The notes under the pieces: generated by a model
Seen by the model: only the letters and a program-made list of their open reading frames with translations
Database searches by the model: none
Told to the model about the DNA's origin: nothing
Assembly: GCA_007126655.1 (NCBI GenBank)
Contig: SLAV01000309.1
Coordinates: 1 to 33,003, forward strand
Source: Haloferula sp.
GTDB lineage: Bacteria > Verrucomicrobiota > Verrucomicrobiia > Verrucomicrobiales > Akkermansiaceae
Direction: 5' to 3'
DNA length: 33,003 nt
Translations under genes and position numbers: made by a program
Shown: positions 1 through 7,950 of the stretch, piece by piece
Layout of the letters: every line of letters begins with the position of its first letter
Position numbering within the stretch: the stretch's first letter is position 1

Positions 1-1
1 C

Positions 2-259
2 ATCGGCTTCCCCGCAAAAACCAGCCTCGGCAAAGCCATGGGCGAAGGCGCACGGACCGAGGTATCCGCCGACCCCATGGACGACTTCAGCAGAGGCATG
101 TCAACCGCCATGATGATGAACTTCCAGGTCCGCCACCTCCCCTCCCTCTACATCACTCTCGTCATTCTCGGAATCCCGACCCTCATCCTCGCAAATGGCC
201 TGCTCGACAAATTGAAAGGGCAGAAACCCGCCCTGAATTCTCATTTCCGCAATCCGTAG
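2..259 (+). CDS. C-terminal end of a protein truncated by the window edge; one hydrophobic segment near the C-terminus
   Basis: Frame is open from position 2 (IGFPAKTSLGKAMGEG...), with hydrophobic stretch LYITLVILGIPTLILANGLL; stops at TAG 257-259. Confidence 0.45.
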   Translation: MGFPAKTSLGKAMGEGARTEVSADPMDDFSRGMSTAMMMNFQVRHLPSLYITLVILGIPTLILANGLLDKLKGQKPALNSHFRNP

Positions 260-305
260 CCGGGACTTGCAGTCCCGGTCCGTCGTGGGGACATCCTGTC
301 CCCAC
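257..305. repeat. Double hairpin directly at the stop codon of the upstream ORF (candidate terminator or palindromic repeat)
   Basis: CCGGGACT-TGC-AGTCCCGG (260-278, 8-bp perfect stem) followed by GTGGGGACA-TCC-TGTCCCCAC (285-305, 9-bp perfect stem). Confidence 0.6.
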
Positions 306-337
306 ACCATACCGTATCCATAGCCCCCGAAACCCCG

Positions 338-859
338 ATGACCCAAAAAACCACCCCCCTCGCCCGTGCGATGCAAACCGCCGCCACCATCACGCTGGCC
401 GCCTGGATCGTCGGCTGCGCGGCACATGACTCCCCGGACAAATTGGCCTGCCAAACAAGCTGTGGAAATTGCGAAGACTGCGAGCAAATCGCCGCCAGCA
501 CCGCGCCGGACGGCACTGAAACGGATGAGGAAGAAACCCTCCGCATCATCCCGCTCGATGCGATCCACCAGGAAGAAAGCGGTCGCGCCAGCGGGATTCT
601 CGGCGGTTTTTTCGCGGGAATGGTGAACTTGCTCTTCGATGGATTGTTCGGCACGTCATCCGACGACCACTGGAGCTGCCCGCAGCGATCCGGTGGCCGC
701 CGCGCGGCGGGACGAAGAGCCGGCAGCGAGGCGGGAGGCGGGTCGGGCGGCCAGGCCGACCGGGGCACGCGCAAGGAGGGTGCCGCCGTGGAACGCGCCC
801 GCGACCGGCGGGAGCAAGGTGCTGCGGGCCAACGCAGGCAGCCACCCGCAGGCAATTGA
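338..859 (+). CDS. Hypothetical lipoprotein-like protein; C-terminal half low complexity
   Basis: ORF with N-terminal hydrophobic segment ending in VGCAAHDS (lipobox-like); tail is RG-rich and may be out of frame. Confidence 0.35.
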   Translation: MTQKTTPLARAMQTAATITLAAWIVGCAAHDSPDKLACQTSCGNCEDCEQIAASTAPDGTETDEEETLRIIPLDAIHQEESGRASGILGGFFAGMVNLLFDGLFGTSSDDHWSCPQRSGGRRAAGRRAGSEAGGGSGGQADRGTRKEGAAVERARDRREQGAAGQRRQPPAGN

Positions 860-954
860 TGACCCGATGTCCTCTCCACTGCTTTCCAATTCATCTTTGA
901 CTTGGCACCATGCGGGCGATGTGGTTGAGTGTCTTTTGATGCGGTCGTCCGCAT

Positions 955-2364
955 TCATTCGGCTCCGGTTGTGGCCCGGCCCGGATTCTTGATCTGCCAG
1001 TCACGTTCGATTTCCTCAAGCGAGCGCCCCTTGGTTTCCGGCACGAATCGCATCACCACCCAGACGAGCACCACGCAGAACGCGGCATAGATGAAGAATG
1101 GAAAGCCGTGATGGAACCGTTCGAGCAACCAGGGGTTCTCATCCATCATCGGGAACGTCTGGGAAACCACGAAGTTCGCGCTCCAGAGGAAGAACGTGGC
1201 GATCGCAAGCGCGCGGCCACGCAGTTTGGTGGGGAAGATTTCGGACAGGATCACCCAAGTGACCGGGCCGACGGACAGCGCGAAGCTGGCGATGTAGCCC
1301 AGCACAAAGAGCAACAGCCAACCGCCGATCGCCTGCGCCGACGAGGCGGCGCCGATCGCGACCAGTGAAATGCCCATGCCTGCGGCTCCGGCGATCATCA
1401 ATGGCCGCCGACCGATCCGGTCCACGGTGACGATGGCGATGACGGTGAAGACCAGGTTCACCGCCCCGACCACGACGGTCTGCAGCAGGGCGATGTCGGT
1501 GCCCGCGCCGGCGATCGAGCGGAAGATGTCCGGCGCGTAATACAGGAAGACGTTGATGCCGGTGACCTGCTGCAGCACGGCCAGCGCGATTCCAAGGATC
1601 AGCACGCCACGCAGGCCGGGGCGCAGCAGTTCCCGGAAATTCCCGCTTTCCTGGCGCAGGGTGGCCTCGATTTCGGCAATCTCGCGGTCGGCGTGAACCG
1701 CACCGTCGATCCTGGCGAGGATCATCCGGGCCTGCTTCGTGCGTCCTTTCCGGCAGAGGAATCGCGGGCTTTCCGGCACGAAAAACAAGGCCGCCAGCAG
1801 GATCAGGGCCGGCACCGCTTCCGAACCGAACATCCAGCGCCAACCGGTCGTCCGCATCCATGAGTCGTCACCGAGCCCGGCGATGTGGTAATTGACGAAA
1901 TAGACCACGAGCATGCCGAAGACGATGGCGAACTGATTGAGCGAGACCATGCGTCCGCGAAGCCGGGCGGGCGAGATTTCCGCGATGTACATCGGGCTGG
2001 TCATCGAGGCGATGCCGACGCCCAGGCCGCCGAGAATCCGGAAAATGACAAACTCCGTGAAGGTCCGCGGCAGTGCCGTGCCAAGGGCGGAGACCAGGAA
2101 GAGCGCGGCGGCGAGCAGCAGCGTGGTTCTGCGGCCCAGGCGGTCGTTCATCGGCCCCGCCAGGATCACGCCCGCCACACATCCGACCAGGGCGCAGCCC
2201 GCCGCCCACCCCTTCATCGTGGCATCAAGATCGAACCACTCGCGCAAGGGTTCGATGGCACCGCTGATCACGGCCGTGTCGTAGCCGAAAAGCAGCCCGC
2301 CGAGCGTGGCGACGCCGCATGCGAGCACCAGATAGGATTTCCCCGCTCCCGCCTTCGGATTCAT
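955..2364 (-). CDS. MFS sugar porter (XylE/GalP/AraE type)
   Basis: GGLLFGYDTAVISGA, DRLGRRTTLL, PESPRFL, PETKGRSLEEIE signatures; start overlaps the upstream gene stop (ATGA at 2361-2364). Confidence 0.92.
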   Translation of the reverse strand: MNPKAGAGKSYLVLACGVATLGGLLFGYDTAVISGAIEPLREWFDLDATMKGWAAGCALVGCVAGVILAGPMNDRLGRRTTLLLAAALFLVSALGTALPRTFTEFVIFRILGGLGVGIASMTSPMYIAEISPARLRGRMVSLNQFAIVFGMLVVYFVNYHIAGLGDDSWMRTTGWRWMFGSEAVPALILLAALFFVPESPRFLCRKGRTKQARMILARIDGAVHADREIAEIEATLRQESGNFRELLRPGLRGVLILGIALAVLQQVTGINVFLYYAPDIFRSIAGAGTDIALLQTVVVGAVNLVFTVIAIVTVDRIGRRPLMIAGAAGMGISLVAIGAASSAQAIGGWLLLFVLGYIASFALSVGPVTWVILSEIFPTKLRGRALAIATFFLWSANFVVSQTFPMMDENPWLLERFHHGFPFFIYAAFCVVLVWVVMRFVPETKGRSLEEIERDWQIKNPGRATTGAE

Positions 2365-3635
2365 CGGTTTGTTTCCTCTGAGTTGAATTCACGGATCGCG
2401 TCCACCATGGCGACGACGTTTTCCACCGGCGTGAGCGCCTGGATGTTGTGGATGGTGTTGAACACGAAGCCGCCGCCGGGTGAGAACACCTCGCAGCGCC
2501 GCCGCACTTCCGCGCGCACTTCCGCCGCTGTCCCGAATGGCAGGGTTTTCTGCGTGTTGACCCCGCCGCCCCAGAAGGTGATTTTTTCGCCGTGGCGTTC
2601 CTTGAGGATTTCCTCCGACATGCCGCGCGCGGAACACTGGACGGGGTTCAGGATGTCGAAGCCGGCCTCGACAAAATGCGGGATGAATTCCTCCACCGCG
2701 CCGCACGAGTGCTTGAAGGTTTTCCAGTCGGTATGCTCGTGGATCCAGTCGTTCATCTTCTTGTAATGCGGGAGCCACAGGTGGTCGAAGGTGTCGGTCG
2801 AGCAGAAGCTCGATTCCTGGGTGCCGAAGTCGGTTCCGCAGACGACCACCACATCGAGCACGTCGCCCACGGCGTCCTTGAGCAGGGCGAGATTTTGCAG
2901 CGCGATGTCACTCTGGCGCCGGAACACCTCATCGACGTATTCCTGGTTCACGGCCGTGGCCATGTACCATTCGGCAATGTCGCGGATGCCCTTGGGATGG
3001 GTGAGAAACGGCGCCGGGACCAGCGCAATGTCACCGAGGCAGGTTCCATTGAGGTGGGTGATCACCGCACGCTCGCTGCCGCGCAGCCGGTCGGCCTCCG
3101 CCTTCCAGTAGGCGAGGTCTTCCTCGCTCATGACTGAGAACTCCTCGAGGTTGTCGTCCGGATTCAGGTTGTCCTCGTCGATGGGTTCCTGGCGGATGAT
3201 GGCATCGAAGAAATAGCCCGATTTCGGCATGTGTCCGCTGGCTGGCGCGGAGGTGTCCCCCTTGGGATGAATGAATGTGCCTTGATCATTCTCGTAGGTC
3301 CGGAAGTGTTCGGAGACCAATAGTTCCTGGCCCCATGGGGCGCGCCACATTTTCCAGTTCTCGTTGGGAAAGCCGAAGATCGTGTAGCGCGGGAAAATGC
3401 TCACCACGTCGGCACCCATGGCATCCAGCAGATCGTCCTCGACCAGCCCCAACATCTGGTAGGGCTCACAGACTTTCACCGGGCGCTTTTCGAGACCGTA
3501 GTGATTCCTCAGGCCGGCGACCACGCTGCAGTGGATGCCGGTGATGAAGGAGCTGCCGAAATCGACCGGCACGCGGTCGGGCTGCTGGTGGCGGATTGCG
3601 GCGCGGACGCGCGCGCGGGATGTCATGGGGTCCAT
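2361..3635 (-). CDS. Uroporphyrinogen decarboxylase-superfamily protein (probable corrinoid methyltransferase)
   Basis: RVRAAIRHQQPDRVPVDFG N-terminus, KHSCGAVEEFIPHFVEAGFDILNPVQ, GGGFVFNTIHNIQALTPVENVVAMVDA C-terminus typical of UroD-like methyltransferases. Confidence 0.85.
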   Translation of the reverse strand: MDPMTSRARVRAAIRHQQPDRVPVDFGSSFITGIHCSVVAGLRNHYGLEKRPVKVCEPYQMLGLVEDDLLDAMGADVVSIFPRYTIFGFPNENWKMWRAPWGQELLVSEHFRTYENDQGTFIHPKGDTSAPASGHMPKSGYFFDAIIRQEPIDEDNLNPDDNLEEFSVMSEEDLAYWKAEADRLRGSERAVITHLNGTCLGDIALVPAPFLTHPKGIRDIAEWYMATAVNQEYVDEVFRRQSDIALQNLALLKDAVGDVLDVVVVCGTDFGTQESSFCSTDTFDHLWLPHYKKMNDWIHEHTDWKTFKHSCGAVEEFIPHFVEAGFDILNPVQCSARGMSEEILKERHGEKITFWGGGVNTQKTLPFGTAAEVRAEVRRRCEVFSPGGGFVFNTIHNIQALTPVENVVAMVDAIREFNSEETNR

Positions 3636-3688
3636 GGGTCGTCAGGGTTGTGGCGGGATGGCCGTTCCGGCATCCATTGGAATGCTAT

Positions 3689-3705
3689 CCCGCGGTTGCC
3701 GCGGG
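3689..3705. other. GC-rich hairpin in the divergent intergenic region
   Basis: CCCGCGG-TTG-CCGCGGG perfect 7-bp stem followed by TTCTTGTG on the + strand. Confidence 0.5.
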
Positions 3706-3797
3706 TTCTTGTGCTGCGGTGTGATTGTTTGGTGATTTCGTGCGATCCGGGGCCTTATGTCTTGTGCCGGCTTGGCCGGCGCGTTTGAAGTGGCGCG

Positions 3798-4697
3798 ATG
3801 AACTCGAAGAATCTGATGGATGAACTGGAATCGCGGCCGCTTTGTGGTGACGGCGCAATGGGCACCCTGCTGATGGAGCGGGGAATGAAAGGGGGCTCCT
3901 GCGGGATGGCCTGGAACACGGAGCGCCCGGACGATCTGATGGCAATTCACAAGGCTTACCACACGGCAGGATCGCGGCTCATCACCACCAATTCGTTCGG
4001 CGGATCGCGCTTCATGCTCGATGGCCACGGGCGCGGCGACGATGTGCGGGATCTCAACATGGCCGCCGCACGGGTGGCCCGGGCGGTGGCGGGCGACGAC
4101 GCCTGGGTTCTCGGTGATGTCGGTCCATGCGGGGATTTTCTCGAACCGGTCGGCGAACTGACCGAGGACGAGCTTCGGGATGCATTCCGCGATCAGATCG
4201 GAGCGTTGATCGAAGGCGGGGCGGACGCCGTGCTTGTGGAAACCATGAGCGATCCCGGGGAAATGGCCTGCGGGATTGAAGCCGCGCATTCCTGCGACCC
4301 GGACATCCCGATCATCGCCACATACGCTTTCCAGAAGACTCCGGGCGGTTTCCGAACCATGATGGGCACCAGCGTGGAAGAGGCCATCCGCCGGGCCTTG
4401 GACGCGGGCGCGAAAATCGTCGGAGCCAATTGCGGCAGCGCCCTCGACCTGGACGACTACGTCGCCTTGTGCGGGGAAATCGCGGCGGTCGCCGGTTCCG
4501 CGAAAGTCATTATCCAGCCGAACGCCGGAGCACCCGAGCAGATCGACGGCCGGACCGTTCATCCCGCGACTCCCGATCAGATGGCGGGCACCGCCGGGCG
4601 TCTGATGGACGCGGGCGCGCACATCATCGGCGGATGCTGCGGGACCACTCCGGAGCACATGGCCGCCATCGCGAACCGGGTGGCGGGCCGGGCCTGA
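3798..4697 (+). CDS. Homocysteine S-methyltransferase domain protein (BHMT/MetH-N-like)
   Basis: GDGAMGTLLMERG, TNSFGGSR, GANCGSAL and GGCCGTTPEHMAAI Zn/Hcy-binding Cys motifs. Confidence 0.93.
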   Translation: MNSKNLMDELESRPLCGDGAMGTLLMERGMKGGSCGMAWNTERPDDLMAIHKAYHTAGSRLITTNSFGGSRFMLDGHGRGDDVRDLNMAAARVARAVAGDDAWVLGDVGPCGDFLEPVGELTEDELRDAFRDQIGALIEGGADAVLVETMSDPGEMACGIEAAHSCDPDIPIIATYAFQKTPGGFRTMMGTSVEEAIRRALDAGAKIVGANCGSALDLDDYVALCGEIAAVAGSAKVIIQPNAGAPEQIDGRTVHPATPDQMAGTAGRLMDAGAHIIGGCCGTTPEHMAAIANRVAGRA

Positions 4698-4701
4698 GGC
4701 C

Positions 4702-5415
4702 TCAGGAGCCCGCGCGCTCGCGGAACTGCCCGGGCGTGACTCCCTTCACATCGCGGAATACGCGGGTGAAGTAGCTTTGGTCGCAGAAGCCGCAGCGGTC
4801 GGCAATGGAGGCGAGCGTGTCGTCGCTTTGCAGCAGCAGGTCGCAGGCGAGGTTCACGCGGCACTGGCGCAGCAGTTCGGTGAACGAGCGCCCGGTGCGC
4901 TGCTTGAGCACATGGGAGAAATGGCCGGGGGAAATCCCGGCGTGCCGCGCGGTTTCGTCCCGCGTGATCTCGCGGTGCAGGTTGTCCCGCATGAAATCCA
5001 GCGCCTTGCCGATCAGGAGCGGAGGCGTGAAGTTTTCCTGCCGCTCGATCATGGAAAACAAGTGCTCGAACGCATTGCGCAGCCATCCGGCGAGTTGCTC
5101 GTCATCTTCGATTGCGGCGAGTTCGGTGAGGATCCTGTAATTCGTGCCGAGCACATCGCTTTGCATCGCCCCGGCTTCGATCGCCGCCCGGGAAAGCATG
5201 ACCACCAGCTCCAGCAACAACCCCTTGAGCAGGTCGCCGCGGTCCTCGCCCGAGCTGTAGATGTGGACGAGCACGTGATTGATGATGCGCACCGCCTCGC
5301 CGCGATCGCCCCGCCGCATGGCGGCCAGGAGCATGGGTTCCTGATAGAGATAAAACTCGCGGATCCGGTCGTAGGGCCGGTGGTCCAGCAGATGCACGGC
5401 GGGGAAATCGTTCAT
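4702..5415 (-). CDS. AraC-family transcriptional regulator
   Basis: C-terminal double HTH: ARHAGISPGHFSHVLKQRTGRSFTELLRQCRVNLACDLLLQSDDTLASIADRCGFCDQSYFTRVFRDVKGVTPGQFR; start overlaps the RACE stop (ATGA 5412-5415). Confidence 0.93.
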   Translation of the reverse strand: MNDFPAVHLLDHRPYDRIREFYLYQEPMLLAAMRRGDRGEAVRIINHVLVHIYSSGEDRGDLLKGLLLELVVMLSRAAIEAGAMQSDVLGTNYRILTELAAIEDDEQLAGWLRNAFEHLFSMIERQENFTPPLLIGKALDFMRDNLHREITRDETARHAGISPGHFSHVLKQRTGRSFTELLRQCRVNLACDLLLQSDDTLASIADRCGFCDQSYFTRVFRDVKGVTPGQFRERAGS

Positions 5416-7046
5416 GGCAGCATCAGGTGTTCGACATAGTGATCTTCGAAATCCGCGATCAGGTTCAGTTCCACCACATCGGTGCGCTCCCGCAGGGATT
5501 CCATTTCGCCGAGCGTGCCCTGGTCGAGCAGTGCGAGCAGCGCCCCGGCGAGCGAGGTGTTGCCGACGACGCGGATTTGTCGTGGTTGGAAGCCGGGCAG
5601 AAGACCGCAGGCGATGGCGTGCGGCACATTCAGATGCATGCCGAATCCGCCGGCCAGATACACTCGGGAGATTTCCCCGGCCCGGATGCCGGCGATTTCG
5701 AGCAGCGTCTCGATTCCCGCGCCGATGGCGGCCTTGGCCTGGAGCAGCAGTGCCACGTCCACCTCGCTGATGAACAATGGGTGGTTTTTTCCGAGGCGCA
5801 GCGCCCGCGCCCCGTCCTCATCGACGAGCCGGCGGCTTTCCGGAACCCGCGACCAGGCGTCCGCCTCGAACCGCCCGGCGTGGCCTAACAGACCCACCGC
5901 CCGCGCGGTGGCGAGAAAGTCGATGTAGGCCGAGCCGCAAATGCCCGATGCGCGTGGCACGGGAACCTCCCCGATGGTCGTCACACGCGTTTCAAGGGAA
6001 CCGGAGGACAGGGAAATCCCGCTCACCGCACCCTCCCGCGCGCGGGTGCCACAAGCCAGCCCGGCTCCTTCGAAGGCCGGGCCGGCCGCCGTGGCGCAGG
6101 CGGTGAATTCGCCGCCGCGCTGGAGGATGATCTCGCCGTTGGTGCCGATGTCCACCAGCAGGCTCGGCGCGTCATCATAGATCATGCCGGTGGCCATTGC
6201 CCCGGCGGTGAGGTCCGCGCCGATGTATGCGGCGATCGATGGCAGGAGCCGCACCGGCGTTTCCGCGGGCAGCCCGTCCAGCGCGAACCCGAGGTCCGCC
6301 GCCGCGAGGGAGCGTCCTGCGAGAAAGGGCGCGGTGAATGGCGCGACGCCGAGCGGCGCCGGGTCCACACCCGCGAGCAGGTGCAGCATGGTGGTGTTGC
6401 CGGCGACGGTGCCTCCGGCGATGCGGTTCGGCCCGCGCCCGGCCCGCTCGCAGGCCTGCGCAAGCAGGGGTGCCAGGGTTTCCACCACCACGGCGGTTTG
6501 CATCGCGGCGACGGCTTCCGGGTTGCGCGCGGCGTCGATGCGGGTGAGCACGTTGTCGCCGAAGCGGATCTGCGCGTTGAACCCGCCGGCGCGGGAAAGG
6601 ATCTCGCCGCTGGCGAGATCAACCAGCATGACCACCACCGTGGTGGTGCCGATGTCCACCGCGAAGCCGGTGTCGCGGGTGCCATCCGGAGAAAACAACG
6701 GATCGTGCGCGCAGGGCACCGCGATTTCAAAGGTCTCGCCGATCTGTGGCCGGTGCTCGATGCGCGAACGGGTGGGGATCGAAATCGTGACCGGCCCGCC
6801 GGGCCGCGCGCGGCAGGCGCGCACGGTGGCGGGCGCGCGGACCGTCCGGTTGTCCACCGTCAACTCGCCTTCGCCGAGCCGAACCTCGCATCCCCGGCAA
6901 AGCCCGCGTTCGCCGCAGCGGGTGTTGAGCGGGGATCCGTGGGCGGCGAGGATTTTCGACAATGCGGTGTCCGCATCAGCCTGAGGGCGGATTTCCAGCA
7001 GCCCGCCCGCTTCCGATTCGATCCGGATGATGCGGTCGCGGCTCAC
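5412..7046 (-). CDS. RACE-type reductive activator of corrinoid proteins: 2Fe-2S ferredoxin domain + ASKHA domain (DUF4445)
   Basis: C-x5-C-x2-C cluster (NTRCGERGLCRGCEVRL), VDIGTTTVVVMLVDL, LVDIGTNGEIIL, AGGFGMHLN, C-terminal FEDHYVEHLMLP. GTG start at 7046 (VSRDRIIRIESEAGG) preferred over the longer ORF to 7142 because it forms a GTGA overlap with the upstream gene. Confidence 0.92.
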   Translation of the reverse strand: MSRDRIIRIESEAGGLLEIRPQADADTALSKILAAHGSPLNTRCGERGLCRGCEVRLGEGELTVDNRTVRAPATVRACRARPGGPVTISIPTRSRIEHRPQIGETFEIAVPCAHDPLFSPDGTRDTGFAVDIGTTTVVVMLVDLASGEILSRAGGFNAQIRFGDNVLTRIDAARNPEAVAAMQTAVVVETLAPLLAQACERAGRGPNRIAGGTVAGNTTMLHLLAGVDPAPLGVAPFTAPFLAGRSLAAADLGFALDGLPAETPVRLLPSIAAYIGADLTAGAMATGMIYDDAPSLLVDIGTNGEIILQRGGEFTACATAAGPAFEGAGLACGTRAREGAVSGISLSSGSLETRVTTIGEVPVPRASGICGSAYIDFLATARAVGLLGHAGRFEADAWSRVPESRRLVDEDGARALRLGKNHPLFISEVDVALLLQAKAAIGAGIETLLEIAGIRAGEISRVYLAGGFGMHLNVPHAIACGLLPGFQPRQIRVVGNTSLAGALLALLDQGTLGEMESLRERTDVVELNLIADFEDHYVEHLMLP

Positions 7047-7792
7047 GGCTGGGTCTGGCGGAGGATGGATTCGTCGGGTGAGTGCGCGGATGCCGATCCG
7101 GGCTCCACGACCAGGAAACGCGTCGGGTCCCAGTTTCCCCACAACAGGTCCCGCAGCAAGGCGGGGTCGCCGTGGATGCGCTCGAATTTCCAGCCGAGGG
7201 ACTTGGCGCAGCGTTCCGCGTAGGCGGCCTCCTTTTCGCCATCGGGCGTGCCGATGTCGATGTAGGTCGCGGTGTCGTGCATCGCCCAGGTCTGGTTTTC
7301 ACACTCGATGAGAAACTCGACGTCTTCCGCGTCGAATTGTTTCGCATACTCCTCGCGGATGTGGGCCAGCCGGTCCGGACCCGGCACCCGCCGAGCGCGG
7401 TTCCAGCCGGGTGTGTAATACATGCACCCCGGACAGGCGCGCTGATGCTCCGCATAGCGCTCCTTGCCGCCCATGAACAAGGTGATGCAATCGTGTGCGC
7501 GCGGCAGCACGTAGGGATGCCGGCCCGCCCGCAGCCCCGCTGTGCCCAGCCCGCATAGGCCATAGGCCAGCGCCACCGCGTCGATGTCGTCGCGGCCATC
7601 GAGCGAATCCAGCTCGCCCTGGAGCTTCGCCCGCAGCTCGTCGGGGCGGTCGTGCAGGGCGATTTCATACCACCGCGTCTCCACGATGTGCCCGGCACCC
7701 TCGGCCAGCATCGCGATTTCGCGTTCGAAGACGGAACAGGCAAGCAGGATGATTCTCGGAGGTGTCATCGGGACCGCTTCATTCAGATTCAT
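7043..7792 (-). CDS. DUF1638-family protein
   Basis: RIILLACSVFEREI..., ALAYGLCGLGTAGLRAG, LPRAHDCITLFMGGKERYAEH, PGCMYYTPGWNRARR resemble the DUF1638 family; alternative start at 7768. Confidence 0.82.
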   Translation of the reverse strand: MNLNEAVPMTPPRIILLACSVFEREIAMLAEGAGHIVETRWYEIALHDRPDELRAKLQGELDSLDGRDDIDAVALAYGLCGLGTAGLRAGRHPYVLPRAHDCITLFMGGKERYAEHQRACPGCMYYTPGWNRARRVPGPDRLAHIREEYAKQFDAEDVEFLIECENQTWAMHDTATYIDIGTPDGEKEAAYAERCAKSLGWKFERIHGDPALLRDLLWGNWDPTRFLVVEPGSASAHSPDESILRQTQP

Positions 7793-7950
7793 TCCCCAGC
7801 CTCACCCAAGCAAAAACGCGGCGGACGCCAACGACGACGTCGCCGCGTGTCCCGACCGGCCCGCGATTTCCGCCAATGACGGGCCATGCACGATGAGAAA
7901 CCACCGGGGATTGCCCGCGGATGATCCGGAATACAGGTTGGTGACGGCAC

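Noticed and set aside
7793-7950. Small ORF (7802-8023, minus) between DUF1638 and UroD-2
   Set aside because: 73 aa, overlaps the UroD-2 C-terminus, no motif or coding signature
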